A stretch of 64,000 nt of DNA from Anaerocolumna sp. MB42-C2 (GCF_030913705.1 NZ_CP133190.1:1798001-1862000); one strand, 5' to 3'. Positions 52,447-61,876 are shown, numbered from the stretch's first letter. Numbers and translations: made by a program. Notes: generated from the sequence alone by a model not told the origin.

Positions 52447-53188
52447 CTAAGTACCCTTTTAGCCTTTCTACGATTAACGCAGGATTACCGCCTTCTTGTA
52501 GCATTAAAATTCCATCCATCATCATATTTTTGGTTACTATTTCATCCGTATCAAGCTCTTTTAATTTATTTGCTATCGGCAGCCATAAAAGGTTGGCAGA
52601 AGATATGCCATAAAGGGTTGCTATAAAAGCTATGGCGATCTGAGGCCCCAGTGAATTTGCATCCCCTCCTAAATTACCTAAAACATGTACCAGACCCATA
52701 ACAGTACCAATAATCCCCATAGTCGGGGCAAATCCGCCTGCTGCTTCAAATACCGCAATTCCTTTTGAGTGACGGTACTCCATATTATCCACTTTATTCT
52801 CCAAAGTCTTTTTAATAATTTCAGGATCCGTACCATCCATAACCAGTTGAATTCCATCTACAATAAATTTATCATATGTATTATTCTGAATTTCGGTTTC
52901 CAGGGACAATAATCCACTGGTCCTGGCCAGATTGGATATTTTATAGAATGTATCTACAATAGCTTGTCTGTCCTGTTTTTGCTTTTTAAAAGCTATTGCC
53001 ATTATTTTGGGCAATTTCACCAGCACTGAGGATTTAAAAGATATTCCTACCGCACCAAAAGTACCGCCGAATACAATCATTGCTGCTGTTGGTTCCAGCA
53101 GTGAATGAACATGGCCTCCATCCAAAACAAAAGCCAGTATCAGCGATGTGAAAGCAAATATAATACTAATTAACATCGTAATATCCAT
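52409..53188 (-). CDS. motA: Flagellar motor stator protein MotA
   Basis: MotA forms the ion channel of the stator with MotB. This 259-residue protein has four hydrophobic segments and the family landmarks LLEPTAAMIVFGGTFGAVGISF (about residue 30), the cytoplasmic loop (KQKQDRQAIVDTFYKISNLARTSGLLSLE) and PTMGIIGTVMGLVHVLGNL (about 155). AGGAGG precedes ATG 53188. It lies upstream of motB with overlapping reading frames. I see no SigD-type promoter in the 553 bases upstream. Confidence 0.95.
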   Translation of the reverse strand: MDITMLISIIFAFTSLILAFVLDGGHVHSLLEPTAAMIVFGGTFGAVGISFKSSVLVKLPKIMAIAFKKQKQDRQAIVDTFYKISNLARTSGLLSLETEIQNNTYDKFIVDGIQLVMDGTDPEIIKKTLENKVDNMEYRHSKGIAVFEAAGGFAPTMGIIGTVMGLVHVLGNLGGDANSLGPQIAIAFIATLYGISSANLLWLPIANKLKELDTDEIVTKNMMMDGILMLQEGGNPALIVERLKGYLDDEKEESEEGER

Positions 53189-53741
53189 ATATACAGTTCC
53201 TCCTGCTATTCAATTATATTTAAATCAAAATCGTATCCTATTAACTTACAAACTTTTATATTTTATAGCTTATTTCATTTTTATACCTTATCTTTTATGG
53301 GTATTATAACTATACACCTTCTAACTTATAAATCTATTGTTTATACGTCGAAATTCAGGAAATGAATTAAGTATATAAATGCCTAAAAATAACTTATTTA
53401 TCCATAATTCTTGTAACATTTAACAGATATCTATTCTCATTTTAGACAAATTAATATATTTGTCAACATATTTTTACATTGTAAAACCAGGACCAAATCC
53501 TCATAAATAAACTGAAGATATAAGCATTTTGGCTAATTTGCGGAGCTTGATTTATCAATTGAAATATACACTAGTACTAATTTCTTATAACTGCTTGGAT
53601 TCTGCTTTCCCAATCAATACAAAACAATCATAATTGAAAATATTTTCAAAATTGACTATGATTCATTATTCACTTATAATAATATTATTAAGAAATATAA
53701 TCATCAGGAGTTCAATCTGAAAAAAACGAAAGGAACTAATC
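53189..53741. other. 553-bp AT-rich gap between motA and a hypothetical gene
   Basis: I find no gene with a ribosome binding site, no strong hairpin and no copy of the dispersed repeat here. The stretch presumably holds divergent promoters for motA and the gene at 53742, but I cannot assign boxes with confidence. Confidence 0.5.
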
Positions 53742-54059
53742 ATGACAGAAGAAATTAATAACTTAAACACGGATTTAAAAGAATTATTTGTTGAAAATAA
53801 ATTAGAAGAATTACTTGAAACCTTAGAGCAGACAGCGGATAATACCGTTATTGAAATTACTATATATAATTATGAAATTATTAAAAAATATTTTGATACC
53901 GGAAATTTTGCTGTTTTAATCCAGCATATTAAATTTACTGCATTTACCTGCTTCCTATGTGAATATGCTGCGAAACGCCAATTAATTAGTAATGAAGATT
54001 TTGAAAATCAAACTCTTATATTTAATGAAATCTATAATAAGATGCACCAATCATCTTAA
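53742..54059 (+). CDS. Hypothetical small acidic protein
   Basis: I do not recognise this 105-residue protein. It is mostly helical and acidic at the N-terminus (MTEEINNLNTDLKELFVENKLEELLETLEQ), with a more hydrophobic middle (IQHIKFTAFTCFLCEYAAKRQLI) that is too polar for a membrane helix. The start has CGAAAGGA at good spacing and the gene is followed by a strong terminator, so it is probably expressed alone. The composition suits a regulator-sized helical protein but no function can be given. Confidence 0.65.
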   Translation: MTEEINNLNTDLKELFVENKLEELLETLEQTADNTVIEITIYNYEIIKKYFDTGNFAVLIQHIKFTAFTCFLCEYAAKRQLISNEDFENQTLIFNEIYNKMHQSS

Positions 54060-54129
54060 TAATATTTGTGATTGCTTCCTGCCCTGTAGTGCTTTTTCTC
54101 TTATAGGATGTAATCTCTTAAAATATTAA

Positions 54130-54157
54130 CAGCGCCTGGTATTCCAACCAAGCGCTG
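54130..54157 (+). terminator. Intrinsic terminator
   Basis: CAGCGC-CTGG pairs with CCAA-GCGCTG around a small loop and TATTTTTAT follows on the plus strand. It lies 70 bases after the hypothetical gene at 53742. Confidence 0.8.
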
Positions 54158-54306
54158 TATTTTTATATTAATCATTTCTGCTTTTCTTATGTCGATATTC
54201 TTCTATCATACGCTTTTATCTATGCACTTTCGTCAATTCTTTCATCTATACTTTTTTTCTAACTCTTTCATCTAACTCTTTCGTTAAACTATGAGTGCTA
54301 TGGTAC

Positions 54307-54819
54307 CTATAAAACAAGAGAAGGCGCTGCATAAATTCTTGCTTTCAATTCATTATCCAACATATATAACCCTTTGGGATCACCTGCAAACAAATCATAT
54401 TTCTTAATGTTATCATCCGCATTTTTCTCTTCTTCACCTTGTTCCTTAATAAACCAATCTAAGAACTGCATTGTCCTGAAATCTTTATTTTTATATGCGG
54501 CTTCATATATATTGTTTATGGACGCGGTCACAAATTCTTCATGTTCAAGTGCTAACACTAATGGTTCACGGAAATTATCATATTTTTTATCGGGTGCAGA
54601 TATTGCTGCCAGTTGTACTGTTTCACTGTTATTTAGCAGGTATTGACGAAATAACATTGCGTGGTCTCTTTCTTCCTGCATTTGAACAAAAAACCAATTT
54701 TCAAATCCGCTTAAACTTTGATCCGCGTAATAGTTCGCCATATCCATATAAAGATAGGCTGAATAAAATTCTTTGTTAATCTGGTCGTTGAGTAATTTTG
54801 CTACTTCTTGATTTAACAT
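54307..54819 (-). CDS. ftnA: Ferritin (non-heme iron storage)
   Basis: This 170-residue four-helix protein stores iron in a 24-subunit shell. The ferroxidase ligands are visible: Glu in INKEFYSAYLYMDMA (about residue 17), Glu and His in QEERDHAMLF (about 50-53), Glu in LEHEEFVTASI (about 94) and Glu/Gln in FIKEQGEEEKNADD (about 126-130). The length matches bacterial FtnA. AAAGGATGG precedes ATG 54819. It stands alone; no Fur-like box was identified with confidence in the upstream region. Confidence 0.95.
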   Translation of the reverse strand: MLNQEVAKLLNDQINKEFYSAYLYMDMANYYADQSLSGFENWFFVQMQEERDHAMLFRQYLLNNSETVQLAAISAPDKKYDNFREPLVLALEHEEFVTASINNIYEAAYKNKDFRTMQFLDWFIKEQGEEEKNADDNIKKYDLFAGDPKGLYMLDNELKARIYAAPSLVL

Positions 54820-55125
54820 ATTTTACACCATCCTTTCATTTGTTCCCAGAATAGTATTGTATACGGATTCCAAATCCATCCTGGTAATTCTATTATATCA
54901 CATTATGCTTGTATAATATTAGTAATTATTATAAGATTTACTGTTCTAATTTTAACCTATTAAGATTTTAGTGTAAAAGGTTAATTTCATACTTGGAGTA
55001 TTATCTATAGCGTTCCGGGTAAGAATTGTAATATTGATATATTCATGCCAGACTCTAGCGCTGACGCGCTGTACTTCAGTGACAATCTATCTATGGCACG
55101 TCATTCGCATCCTGCCCGGAGGGCT

Positions 55126-55170
55126 TTTAATTACACAGGAAAGTTCGGAGAACTTTCCTGTGTAATTAAA
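55126..55170. other. Perfect 21-base-arm hairpin
   Basis: Two perfect 21-base arms, ending in GGAAAGTTC and GAACTTTCC around a GGA loop, make a very stable hairpin. It shares the core GGAAAGTTCGGAGAAC with the hairpin before aspS (38243-38285). The A-rich and T-rich ends would allow termination on both strands. Confidence 0.75.
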
Positions 55171-55172
55171 AA

Positions 55173-55285
55173 CCATATTAATTTTCAATAAAGCATAAGG
55201 TATATAAGGCAAATAAAAAATATTGAGGGGATTATATTTTTATATATTGCATTAAAGCCTTATGCCTTATTGAAAGTTAATATGG
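55173..55285. repeat. 113-bp inverted-repeat element
   Basis: The 28-base arms 55173-55200 (starting CCATATTAATTTTCAATA) and 55258-55285 (ending AAAGTTAATATGG) pair with two mismatches around a 57-base AT-rich loop. It could be a small non-autonomous mobile element or a large RNA hairpin. No matching copy was seen elsewhere in the window. Confidence 0.65.
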
Positions 55286-55436
55286 TAATTGTTTTATCAA
55301 CTTTTATATCACTTTTTATATTATATCCATTTTTATTTGATTTGTCAAATATTTTTAAATAATATCCAGTATTATTGGACTTATATTTTAAAAAATATAT
55401 TTTATGTTAGTATTTATTAAAAAAGGGAGTGTTATC

Positions 55437-55832
55437 TTGGATATTGGTAAAAAAATTCGAAACTTAAGACTTGAAAAAAATATTCCACAGAATGACTTGG
55501 CTCAGATCCTTGGGGTAAGTAAATCTACCATGTCCAATTATGAACGGAATTACAGTACTCCCGATCCCGATATATTAGTAAAACTGGCGGAATATTTTAA
55601 TGTCAGTGTTGATTATCTGTTTGACTACGAAAATAGCAGACAAAGATTTGAGGGAACAAAAGAAACTACGAATTATACACATTCAAAAAGTACCGTTTTA
55701 ACCAAAGACGAATGGAATGTGCTGAATTATTATAACCGGCTTACAGATGAATACAAAGATTATATTAAAGGCCGTATGATCCAGTTACATCTGGATCAGC
55801 TTAAAGAGAAAAACGAAGAAAGTTCTGACTGA
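55437..55832 (+). CDS. XRE-family helix-turn-helix regulator
   Basis: This 131-residue protein has an N-terminal Cro/CI-type helix-turn-helix (LDIGKKIRNLRLEKNIPQNDLAQILGVSKSTMSNYERN, residues 1-60) and a short C-terminal tail ending in a helical segment (WNVLNYYNRLTDEYKDYIKGRMIQL). I chose TTG 55437 because GGGAG lies at good spacing and the conserved domain begins there; an ATG at 55404 would add 11 residues without a clear site. It may regulate itself or ferritin, which is divergent, but this is not shown by sequence. Confidence 0.85.
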   Translation: MDIGKKIRNLRLEKNIPQNDLAQILGVSKSTMSNYERNYSTPDPDILVKLAEYFNVSVDYLFDYENSRQRFEGTKETTNYTHSKSTVLTKDEWNVLNYYNRLTDEYKDYIKGRMIQLHLDQLKEKNEESSD

Positions 55833-55833
55833 T

Positions 55834-55930
55834 GGGGTCGTTGCAAAATTCTTTTAATACTCTTACATATGGATTATGGTTCCTCACGTAAGTCTGTATT
55901 CAAAGAAATTTAGAAACGACCTCTTTTTTT
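55834..55930 (+). terminator. Intrinsic terminator of the XRE gene
   Basis: GGGGTCGTT with AAATTCTTT pairs with AAAGAAATTT and AACGACCTC, with AATAC..CTTAC pairing in the middle with GTAAG..GTATT, and is followed by TTTTTTT. The hairpin starts just after the stop codon. Confidence 0.75.
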
Positions 55931-55976
55931 ATTTAATCTGCAGAGAATGTCTCAGGTAACATAACCGGCTCGATTA

Positions 55977-56603
55977 TTACGGTATCATATACAAAAGTGC
56001 ATTACAGATACATGCTGCTACATTACTACCGCCTTTTCTTCCCCTGGCTATGATATAAGGTACGTCTGTTTCCATAATTAACTCTTTTGCTTCCACTACA
56101 TTAACAAAACCCACCGGAACACCGATGATTAGCTCCGGTTTTATATTTGTCTTAAGTATCAGTTCATGTAACCGTATCAGTGCAGTGGGGGCGTTACCGA
56201 TTGCAAATATCAGGCTTTTATTTAATTCAACCGCTTTTTCCATACTGATGGCTGCTCTTGTTACTCCTCTCTCCTTTGCTTTTAGGGCAACATCCTCATC
56301 TGCCATAAAACAGTGCACGTCTCCGCCGAATCTGGCTAAGGATTTTTTATTGATTCCTGCTTTACCCATATTAGTATCCGTAATAATATCAGCACCGTTT
56401 TTTATTGCTTCCAGTGCTTTTTTAACTACTCCGTCTGAAAAACACAGGTTTTTTGCATAATCAAAATCTGCAGTCGTATGGATTACTCTTTTTATAATAG
56501 GTTTTAGCTCCTCATCCAGCTTTGTTTTTAATTCTGCCTCAATAATCTCAAAACTTCTTTTTTCTATTGTCTCCGGAGCTAAATATTCTGCCTGTATTTT
56601 CAT
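55977..56603 (-). CDS. cbiC: Precorrin-8X/cobalt-precorrin-8 methylmutase
   Basis: CbiC moves the C11 methyl group to C12, giving hydrogenobyrinate or cobyrinate. The 208-residue protein has LAPETIEKRSFEIIEAEL at the start, VIHTTADFDYA (catalytic His, about residue 42), GADIITDTNMGKAGINKK and the C-terminal GVPVGFVNVVEAKELI-IARGRKGGSNVAA block. It is the last gene of the visible cobalamin operon and overlaps cobO by four bases. It is the only corrin-ring step encoded here; the others must lie elsewhere. No terminator was seen after it on the minus strand. Confidence 0.96.
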   Translation of the reverse strand: MKIQAEYLAPETIEKRSFEIIEAELKTKLDEELKPIIKRVIHTTADFDYAKNLCFSDGVVKKALEAIKNGADIITDTNMGKAGINKKSLARFGGDVHCFMADEDVALKAKERGVTRAAISMEKAVELNKSLIFAIGNAPTALIRLHELILKTNIKPELIIGVPVGFVNVVEAKELIMETDVPYIIARGRKGGSNVAACICNALLYMIP

Positions 56604-57127
56604 AGTTCTATTCCCTTTCTGGCTGTAATATTTTTATCATAGGGATGTTTTACTTTCTTTATTTCCGATACATAATCTGCCTTTTCGAGAAATAAAGGCG
56701 CAGGGTCCCGTCCGGTCAGCACCAGCTCCAGTTCTTTCTTCTTATTCAATATAAGATCATCAATTAGCGGGCAATCCACCAATTCATATTTATATGCAGC
56801 CATTATCTCATCTAAGATCAGTAGATCACAGGAATCTCTCTTAACCATATCTAAAGCTTTTCTTAAGTTTTCATTGTGATATACGGTAATATCCTTTTTA
56901 TCCTGGGGGGACATGGTATTGTAAAACCCTAAATCTTTATGATTCCGTATCACGGTAATGCCCGGAATTAACTTTAAACTCTCCAGTTCACTTACCACTC
57001 TTCCTTTCAGGAATTGTAATAATACTACTTTCATTCCGCTGCCGGCAGCACGAATGGCCAGCCCGATTGCCGCCGTGGTTTTACCTTTTCCATCCCCGCA
57101 GTAAACATGTATCAAACCCTGATTCAT
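56600..57127 (-). CDS. cobO: Cob(I)yrinic acid a,c-diamide adenosyltransferase
   Basis: This 175-residue enzyme, the BtuR/CobA/CobO type, transfers the adenosyl group from ATP to cobalt. The P-loop [12 protein letters not shown] lies at about residue 11, and [17 protein letters not shown] (about 106-122) and [29 protein letters not shown] are typical. The length is slightly shorter than E. coli BtuR, which lacks nothing essential here. Gene ends overlap cbiP and cbiC by four bases each, so the three are tightly coupled. Confidence 0.95.
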   Translation of the reverse strand: MNQGLIHVYCGDGKGKTTAAIGLAIRAAGSGMKVVLLQFLKGRVVSELESLKLIPGITVIRNHKDLGFYNTMSPQDKKDITVYHNENLRKALDMVKRDSCDLLILDEIMAAYKYELVDCPLIDDLILNKKKELELVLTGRDPAPLFLEKADYVSEIKKVKHPYDKNITARKGIEL

Positions 57128-58668
57128 TTCGCTTCCTCCAAAATTCTATAAATGAAATCTATGTCCAGATTGTTCCTGACCGTATCCGCTAACTTGTCAT
57201 ATTGCATTTCCTTATAAGCTTTTAAATCAACGGATTTCACTTGATTATATTCCAAACCCTTAGACTTATAAAGGGTTTTGATAATTCCCTCTATAAATTC
57301 TTCACTATCAAATATTCCATGTACATAGGTTCCGATTACGTTTTCGAATACATAACCGTCAGACTTTAGACTTTCATTTTGCTCTGTATTGCCATCCATT
57401 CTTTCTGTTAAACAAGCAGAGATCTGAGAAAAATAACTACCATTGCCACGACCCGTTTTACTGGATACTCCCATATGAATTTCATACCCCTCAATAGGAA
57501 CACCGTTTAATAATCCGAATATCCCGTCCAGAGTATTGATATTTCCCGCTATTCTGGTACGAACTTTTTCTTTATTAAATACGGTTGCTATTGGCAGCAG
57601 TCCCATTCCCTCCATATTACCGGAGGCTTCCACTCCATAGGGATCACTTAATTTTTCTCCGAGCATCTGGTATCCGCCACAGATTCCGAAGACAATCTTT
57701 CCCTCTGCCGCCTGCTTTTTAATTGCGGTTTCAAGACCATTCTGCCGCATCCAGAGAAGGTCTGCCATAGTACTTTTGGTTCCCGGTATAATAATCATAT
57801 CCGTTTCTTTTAAGTCAGATACATTTGTTATATAACGAAGAGAAACGCCCTCCATATGTTCCAGAGAATTAAAATCCGTAAAATTCGAGATACGTGGTAA
57901 CTTAATGACAGCTATATCTACCAAACCGATCGTCTTACTGCTTACAAAACGCTCAGATAAACTATCTTCATCATCAATATCCAGATACACATAAGGGATT
58001 ACACCTGCTACTTCTTTTCCGCTTATATCCTTTAACATGTCAAGTCCCGGTTCTAATATGGCCTTATCTCCCCTGAACTTATTAATTATAGTGGCTTTCA
58101 CCCTTGCCCTTTCTTCTTCCTCCAATAACATTAACGTTCCTGCAAGCTGAGCAAATACACCGCCTCTGTCTATATCGCCGACTAATAGAACCGGTGCATC
58201 AACGAGTTTTGCCATACCCATATTGACAATGTCATCACTTTTCAAATTAATTTCTGCCGGGCTTCCGGCTCCCTCTATTACAATGATATCATATTCTTCC
58301 TCCAATTTATGATAAGCTTTCATAATATCCGGTATAAGAGATTTTTTATACTTAAAGTAATCCATGGCTTTCATATTACCAAGTACTTCACCATTTACAA
58401 TAACCTGGGAACCCACATCAGTGGTAGGTTTTAAAAGTATTGGATTCATAAGCACACTGGGTTTAATCCCACAGGCTTCCGCTTGCATAACCTGTGCTCG
58501 TCCCATTTCCAGGCCCTCTTCCGTAATGAAGGAATTCAAAGCCATATTTTGAGATTTAAAGGGTGCGACCTTGTGCCCATCCTGTTTTAATACCCTGCAA
58601 AGCCCTGCCACCAAAAGGCTTTTTCCTACATTGGACATGGTTCCCTGTATCATAATCGCTTTTGCCAT
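57124..58668 (-). CDS. cbiP: Cobyric acid synthase
   Basis: CbiP (CobQ) amidates side chains b, d, e and g of adenosyl-cobyrinic diamide using glutamine. The 514-residue protein has an N-terminal dethiobiotin-synthetase-like ATPase ([22 protein letters not shown]-loop about residue 12; [13 protein letters not shown]) and a C-terminal class I amidotransferase with catalytic Cys in [10 protein letters not shown] (about 332) and the His region [14 protein letters not shown] (about 442). The length is typical. It overlaps cobO at its end and lies 27 bases after cobD. Confidence 0.97.
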   Translation of the reverse strand: MAKAIMIQGTMSNVGKSLLVAGLCRVLKQDGHKVAPFKSQNMALNSFITEEGLEMGRAQVMQAEACGIKPSVLMNPILLKPTTDVGSQVIVNGEVLGNMKAMDYFKYKKSLIPDIMKAYHKLEEEYDIIVIEGAGSPAEINLKSDDIVNMGMAKLVDAPVLLVGDIDRGGVFAQLAGTLMLLEEEERARVKATIINKFRGDKAILEPGLDMLKDISGKEVAGVIPYVYLDIDDEDSLSERFVSSKTIGLVDIAVIKLPRISNFTDFNSLEHMEGVSLRYITNVSDLKETDMIIIPGTKSTMADLLWMRQNGLETAIKKQAAEGKIVFGICGGYQMLGEKLSDPYGVEASGNMEGMGLLPIATVFNKEKVRTRIAGNINTLDGIFGLLNGVPIEGYEIHMGVSSKTGRGNGSYFSQISACLTERMDGNTEQNESLKSDGYVFENVIGTYVHGIFDSEEFIEGIIKTLYKSKGLEYNQVKSVDLKAYKEMQYDKLADTVRNNLDIDFIYRILEEAK

Positions 58669-58695
58669 AATTTATACCCTCCTATATCTTGTAGT

Positions 58696-59757
58696 CTAAT
58701 TCTGATTCAGTTTGCAGATGTCTAAAAATTCAGCTATCTCCCTAATCAGGATAACATTTTCTTCATGATTTTTGACTGCAATCCGGTAGAATTCTCTGCT
58801 TAATTGATTGTAATTGCCACACTGCCGTATGAGGATTTCCCTATGTAACAGAAATTCATAAAGGGTATCCCAACATTTAAAGAAGATGTAATTGGCAGTA
58901 GGTTTAAATACCTTGATTCCAAGTGTTTTCAGACTGTTATACAGATACTCCCGTTCAACTCTTATTAGCTCTTTGGTCTTAAGACGGTAGGACTCTTCCT
59001 TTAAGGCTTCTATTCCGGCAATCTGGGCCGGTACGGACACATTCCAGGCAGGCCCCATGGCAGACATTTTGTTAATCAGCTGTATATCACTGCATATGCC
59101 GTACCCGAGTCTTAAACCAGCCATAGCATATAATTTGGTAAACGCTCTTAACAGAAAAACTCTATCATTTTTATTCAGATACTTCTTTATTGAATAGGCT
59201 TCCGGTTCGTCCGTAAATTCAATGAAACACTCATCCATCACTAAGAAAATATTGTACCTGAGACACTGAGTCATAATTTTTTCTAACAGGGCTGGTGGTA
59301 TAAGGTTACCTACCGGATTATTGGGGTTACATAAAAATAACAGATCAATCGTTTCATTTAATTGGTTCAGAAGCTGTTCCGTGACTTGAAACGAATCCCG
59401 TTCCGTTAAAAGGCAGTATTCAATCTGACTTCCGGCTTCCCTTAACGCTTTTTCATATTCGGAAAAAGCAGGTGCCGTTACCATTGCTTTTCCTGGTTTT
59501 AAGGCATAACATAATCGAAATATTAAATCAGAAGCACCGTTTCCGCAGATAATGTAATCCCTGTCTGCTCTTTCATAATCCGCTATGGCACTTGCCAGAC
59601 TGCCGCAGCGGTTATCCGGATATAAGGCAAAAGTATCTATGTGTCGGATAAGTGTTTTTTTTACGCCCTCCGGCAGACCAAAGGGGTTGGTATTAACAGA
59701 AAAATCCCAGCTGATTTTTTTATCATAAATTTCGCCGCCATGTTGGTTTTGCTCCAT
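58696..59757 (-). CDS. cobD: Threonine-phosphate decarboxylase
   Basis: CobD decarboxylates threonine phosphate to aminopropanol phosphate, the linker of the nucleotide loop. It is a PLP enzyme related to histidinol-phosphate aminotransferase. The 353-residue protein has HGGEIYDKKISWDFSVNTNPFGLPEGVK at the start, NPNNPVG (about residue 138) and the PLP-lysine region LRAFTKLYAMAGLRLGYG (about 205-220). Position next to cbiB supports CobD over HisC, because CbiB uses its product. The C-terminus is not extended by a zinc domain. Confidence 0.93.
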   Translation of the reverse strand: MEQNQHGGEIYDKKISWDFSVNTNPFGLPEGVKKTLIRHIDTFALYPDNRCGSLASAIADYERADRDYIICGNGASDLIFRLCYALKPGKAMVTAPAFSEYEKALREAGSQIEYCLLTERDSFQVTEQLLNQLNETIDLLFLCNPNNPVGNLIPPALLEKIMTQCLRYNIFLVMDECFIEFTDEPEAYSIKKYLNKNDRVFLLRAFTKLYAMAGLRLGYGICSDIQLINKMSAMGPAWNVSVPAQIAGIEALKEESYRLKTKELIRVEREYLYNSLKTLGIKVFKPTANYIFFKCWDTLYEFLLHREILIRQCGNYNQLSREFYRIAVKNHEENVILIREIAEFLDICKLNQN

Positions 59758-59794
59758 TATTCTCTCCTGTCTGCCAATTCTCTAAGCCGGCAGT

Positions 59795-60772
59795 TTATTT
59801 AATAAACATTACTACACAAACTAATTTCAATATGGTAAATAATACTACCGCCAGAAAGGATGCTGCGTAGAGTAGTTTATTTACCCTTTTAATGTCTTCT
59901 GCTTCAATCGGCCTTGTATCATCCCCTATGGTAGGTTTCTTGTACAGTTTTCCAAAATAAAAAGCATCTCCGGCGAGTTGAAGACCTAATGCACCTGCAC
60001 AGACTGCTTCTGTCTGGGCAGAATTGGGACTGGCATGGTTTTGTTTATCTCTTCGATAGATCCGTACCGCTGCTTTAAAATCCAACCCAGTTAAAGGACA
60101 TACCAATATCATAAGATAAGCAGATATTCTGGCCGGGAGATAATTAACGAAATCGTCTAACCTGGCCGCAACCCGTCCAAAATAAAGATAGGACTCGTTT
60201 TTATATCCAATCATGGAATCCATGGTATTTACCGCTTTATAGAAAAAACCAAGGACCGGCCCTCCGATTGCCAGATAAATCATCGGTGCAATTACTCCGT
60301 CGGAGGTATTCTCCGCAACCGTTTCAACAGCTGCTCTGGTAACTCCTGCTTCATCTAAATCAGCGGTATCTCTTCCGACTATCATGGATACGTTATATCT
60401 GGCTTCTTTTAAATCCCCCTTAACCAGCGAATGGTATACCCGCATACTTTCAACTTTAAGACATTTCGTAGCCAGTATCTGATAACACATGATACTTTCA
60501 ACGATAAACCCAAGTAAAGGAATATTATGATACAAAAAATTCAAAAGGGTAAGAGGAATCAGAGTGGAGAAAGTGAGAATCAGGATTACCAGTACTGTAC
60601 CTCCCGCCATCAGGCTTTTTTGCGTATTTTTACAGAATCTGCGTATCCATTTTTCTGTCTTACTTATTAAAGTTCCTATAAGACGGATGGGATGGGGAAG
60701 CCAATACGGATCGCCAAAGATTAAATCTAATAAATAGCCGGTTACAAATGCGGTTATGGAATAATAAATCAT
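59795..60772 (-). CDS. cbiB: Adenosylcobinamide-phosphate synthase
   Basis: CbiB is an inner-membrane enzyme that attaches aminopropanol phosphate to adenosylcobyric acid. The 325-residue protein has several membrane segments and landmarks DLIFGDPYWLPHPIRLIG (about residues 16-33), DLDEAGVTRAAVETVAENTSDGVIAP (about 132-160) and SPNSAQTEAVCAGALGLQLAGDAFYFGKLY (about 243-272). It lies between cobD and cobC. The start is ATG 60772; a GGAG-type site is weak. Confidence 0.95.
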   Translation of the reverse strand: MIYYSITAFVTGYLLDLIFGDPYWLPHPIRLIGTLISKTEKWIRRFCKNTQKSLMAGGTVLVILILTFSTLIPLTLLNFLYHNIPLLGFIVESIMCYQILATKCLKVESMRVYHSLVKGDLKEARYNVSMIVGRDTADLDEAGVTRAAVETVAENTSDGVIAPMIYLAIGGPVLGFFYKAVNTMDSMIGYKNESYLYFGRVAARLDDFVNYLPARISAYLMILVCPLTGLDFKAAVRIYRRDKQNHASPNSAQTEAVCAGALGLQLAGDAFYFGKLYKKPTIGDDTRPIEAEDIKRVNKLLYAASFLAVVLFTILKLVCVVMFIK

Positions 60773-60835
60773 GATTTTTCTCCCGTATCAATTTATTTTA
60801 AGGTAATTAAGATACTAAACTGTAATATTCTGATA

Positions 60836-61432
60836 CTATAACGTTTCACAGTTGGCTGCTATTATGCTAACAACTTTCAGGCTGACTCTGTCTTTCTGAA
60901 GTTCACACAGATATCCTTCACCATTTTTTAACTGCCAGTCATAGAAGCTTTTTTCAGGTACTCCGTATTTTTCTAAAATAGCCATAATAGTACCTCCATG
61001 GATAATAAAGGCAAGATCCTGATTGAAACTTTTTTTTATGATCAGTTTATAAGCCTCCTGGCATCTCTTTTTAAAATCCTCCTGCTTTTCGGCGGAGGGA
61101 AATTCCGAGGTTCCATTGCCTGCAAGCCATTTTTGATATTTAACATGATTTGATAGCTCCAGATAATTTTTATTTTCCAATTCTCCAAAGTCACATTCCC
61201 TTAAATTCTCAGAAAGAATATATTTTTTCTTTGGATAGATAAGTTGTGCCGTCTGAATGCAGCGTTTTAAGGGACTTGTATAAATAACGGAAACTTCCGG
61301 GTATTGGTTGTCTTTCACATTTTCCAGAATCCGGTCCACACCCTCCGTACATAAAGATTCATCTGTCACTCCGATATACCGCTTTTTAAGATTTCCTTCC
61401 GTCTGGCCATGTCTTATCAGCATTACCTTCAT
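60836..61432 (-). CDS. cobC: Histidine phosphatase, probable alpha-ribazole phosphatase
   Basis: This 198-residue protein is a phosphoglycerate-mutase-type phosphatase with the catalytic RHGQTEGN (about residue 7) and FIIHGGTIMAIL (second His, about 144-155). In a cobalamin operon it is most likely CobC, which dephosphorylates alpha-ribazole phosphate or adenosylcobalamin phosphate. ATG 61432 is chosen since it overlaps the previous stop in an ATGA and begins the domain; the longer open frame to 61504 is unlikely. Some family members act on other phosphates. Confidence 0.88.
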   Translation of the reverse strand: MKVMLIRHGQTEGNLKKRYIGVTDESLCTEGVDRILENVKDNQYPEVSVIYTSPLKRCIQTAQLIYPKKKYILSENLRECDFGELENKNYLELSNHVKYQKWLAGNGTSEFPSAEKQEDFKKRCQEAYKLIIKKSFNQDLAFIIHGGTIMAILEKYGVPEKSFYDWQLKNGEGYLCELQKDRVSLKVVSIIAANCETL

Positions 61433-61857
61433 TTTAGTTTCATCCCCAATCCGCAGACAATCCTTTCTACACTTGTAGAGTATTCTGCCACTCTGCATAA
61501 ACACCGTCCTACTGTTTCCCGGTATATCCGATCTGTTTTATCCATAGGAACGATTCCGTATCCGACTTCATTACAGATAATAACAGCGGATGGGTTCTTT
61601 GCTATCAGTACTTCAATAAATGCTAAGGCCATATCCTGGGGCGTGGAGGGATTTTTTAAATAGACATCCCCAAGTGTTTCCTCCATCCATAAACGCTTAA
61701 TAAATAAATGGAACTGATGAATAATTCTTTTGGACAATATTTCTTTCATAGAGCAAACTGCTCCATCACAAATTTCTATGCTGTCTATAGAGATATTCTT
61801 TTTGTTACATACATACTGAAGTTTTCCCTGGCTGATTCCACCGATATATAATTCCAT
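61429..61857 (-). CDS. CobU-family paralogue with altered P-loop
   Basis: This 142-residue protein resembles CobU (adenosylcobinamide kinase/guanylyltransferase) in its second half: VIICNEVGYGIVPMDKTDRIYRETVGRC matches the NEVG-GIVP-RxxR region of CobU, and the ending VERIVCGLGMKLK matches too. The N-terminal nucleotide loop reads GGISQGKLQYV instead of GGxRSGKS, so the residue after Lys is Leu. A canonical CobU is encoded two genes upstream. ATG 61857 follows GGGGAGG. It could have a changed nucleotide preference or be a partner subunit. The pair of CobU-like genes is noteworthy. Confidence 0.82.
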   Translation of the reverse strand: MELYIGGISQGKLQYVCNKKNISIDSIEICDGAVCSMKEILSKRIIHQFHLFIKRLWMEETLGDVYLKNPSTPQDMALAFIEVLIAKNPSAVIICNEVGYGIVPMDKTDRIYRETVGRCLCRVAEYSTSVERIVCGLGMKLK

Positions 61858-61876
61858 TTTATTTTTCCTCCCCTTA

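Larger units (their letters stand above)
54820..55436. other. 617-bp non-coding gap with large inverted repeats
   Basis: The gap between the divergent ferritin and XRE genes has no credible gene. It holds a perfect 45-base hairpin (55126-55170) and a 113-base inverted repeat (55173-55285). A further possible nested structure lies at about 55018-55123, where CCGGGTAAGAAT faces ATCCTGCCCGG and TGCCA faces TGGCA around AGCGCTGACGCGCT. Confidence 0.6.

Noticed and set aside
52447-53741. SigD promoter for motAB
   Set aside because: No TAAA-N15-GCCGATAA-like pair was found upstream of motA on the minus strand.
54220-54295. Short tandem-like CTTTCATCT motifs
   Set aside because: Only two or three imperfect units in a pyrimidine-rich gap; too few and irregular for a real repeat array or CRISPR.
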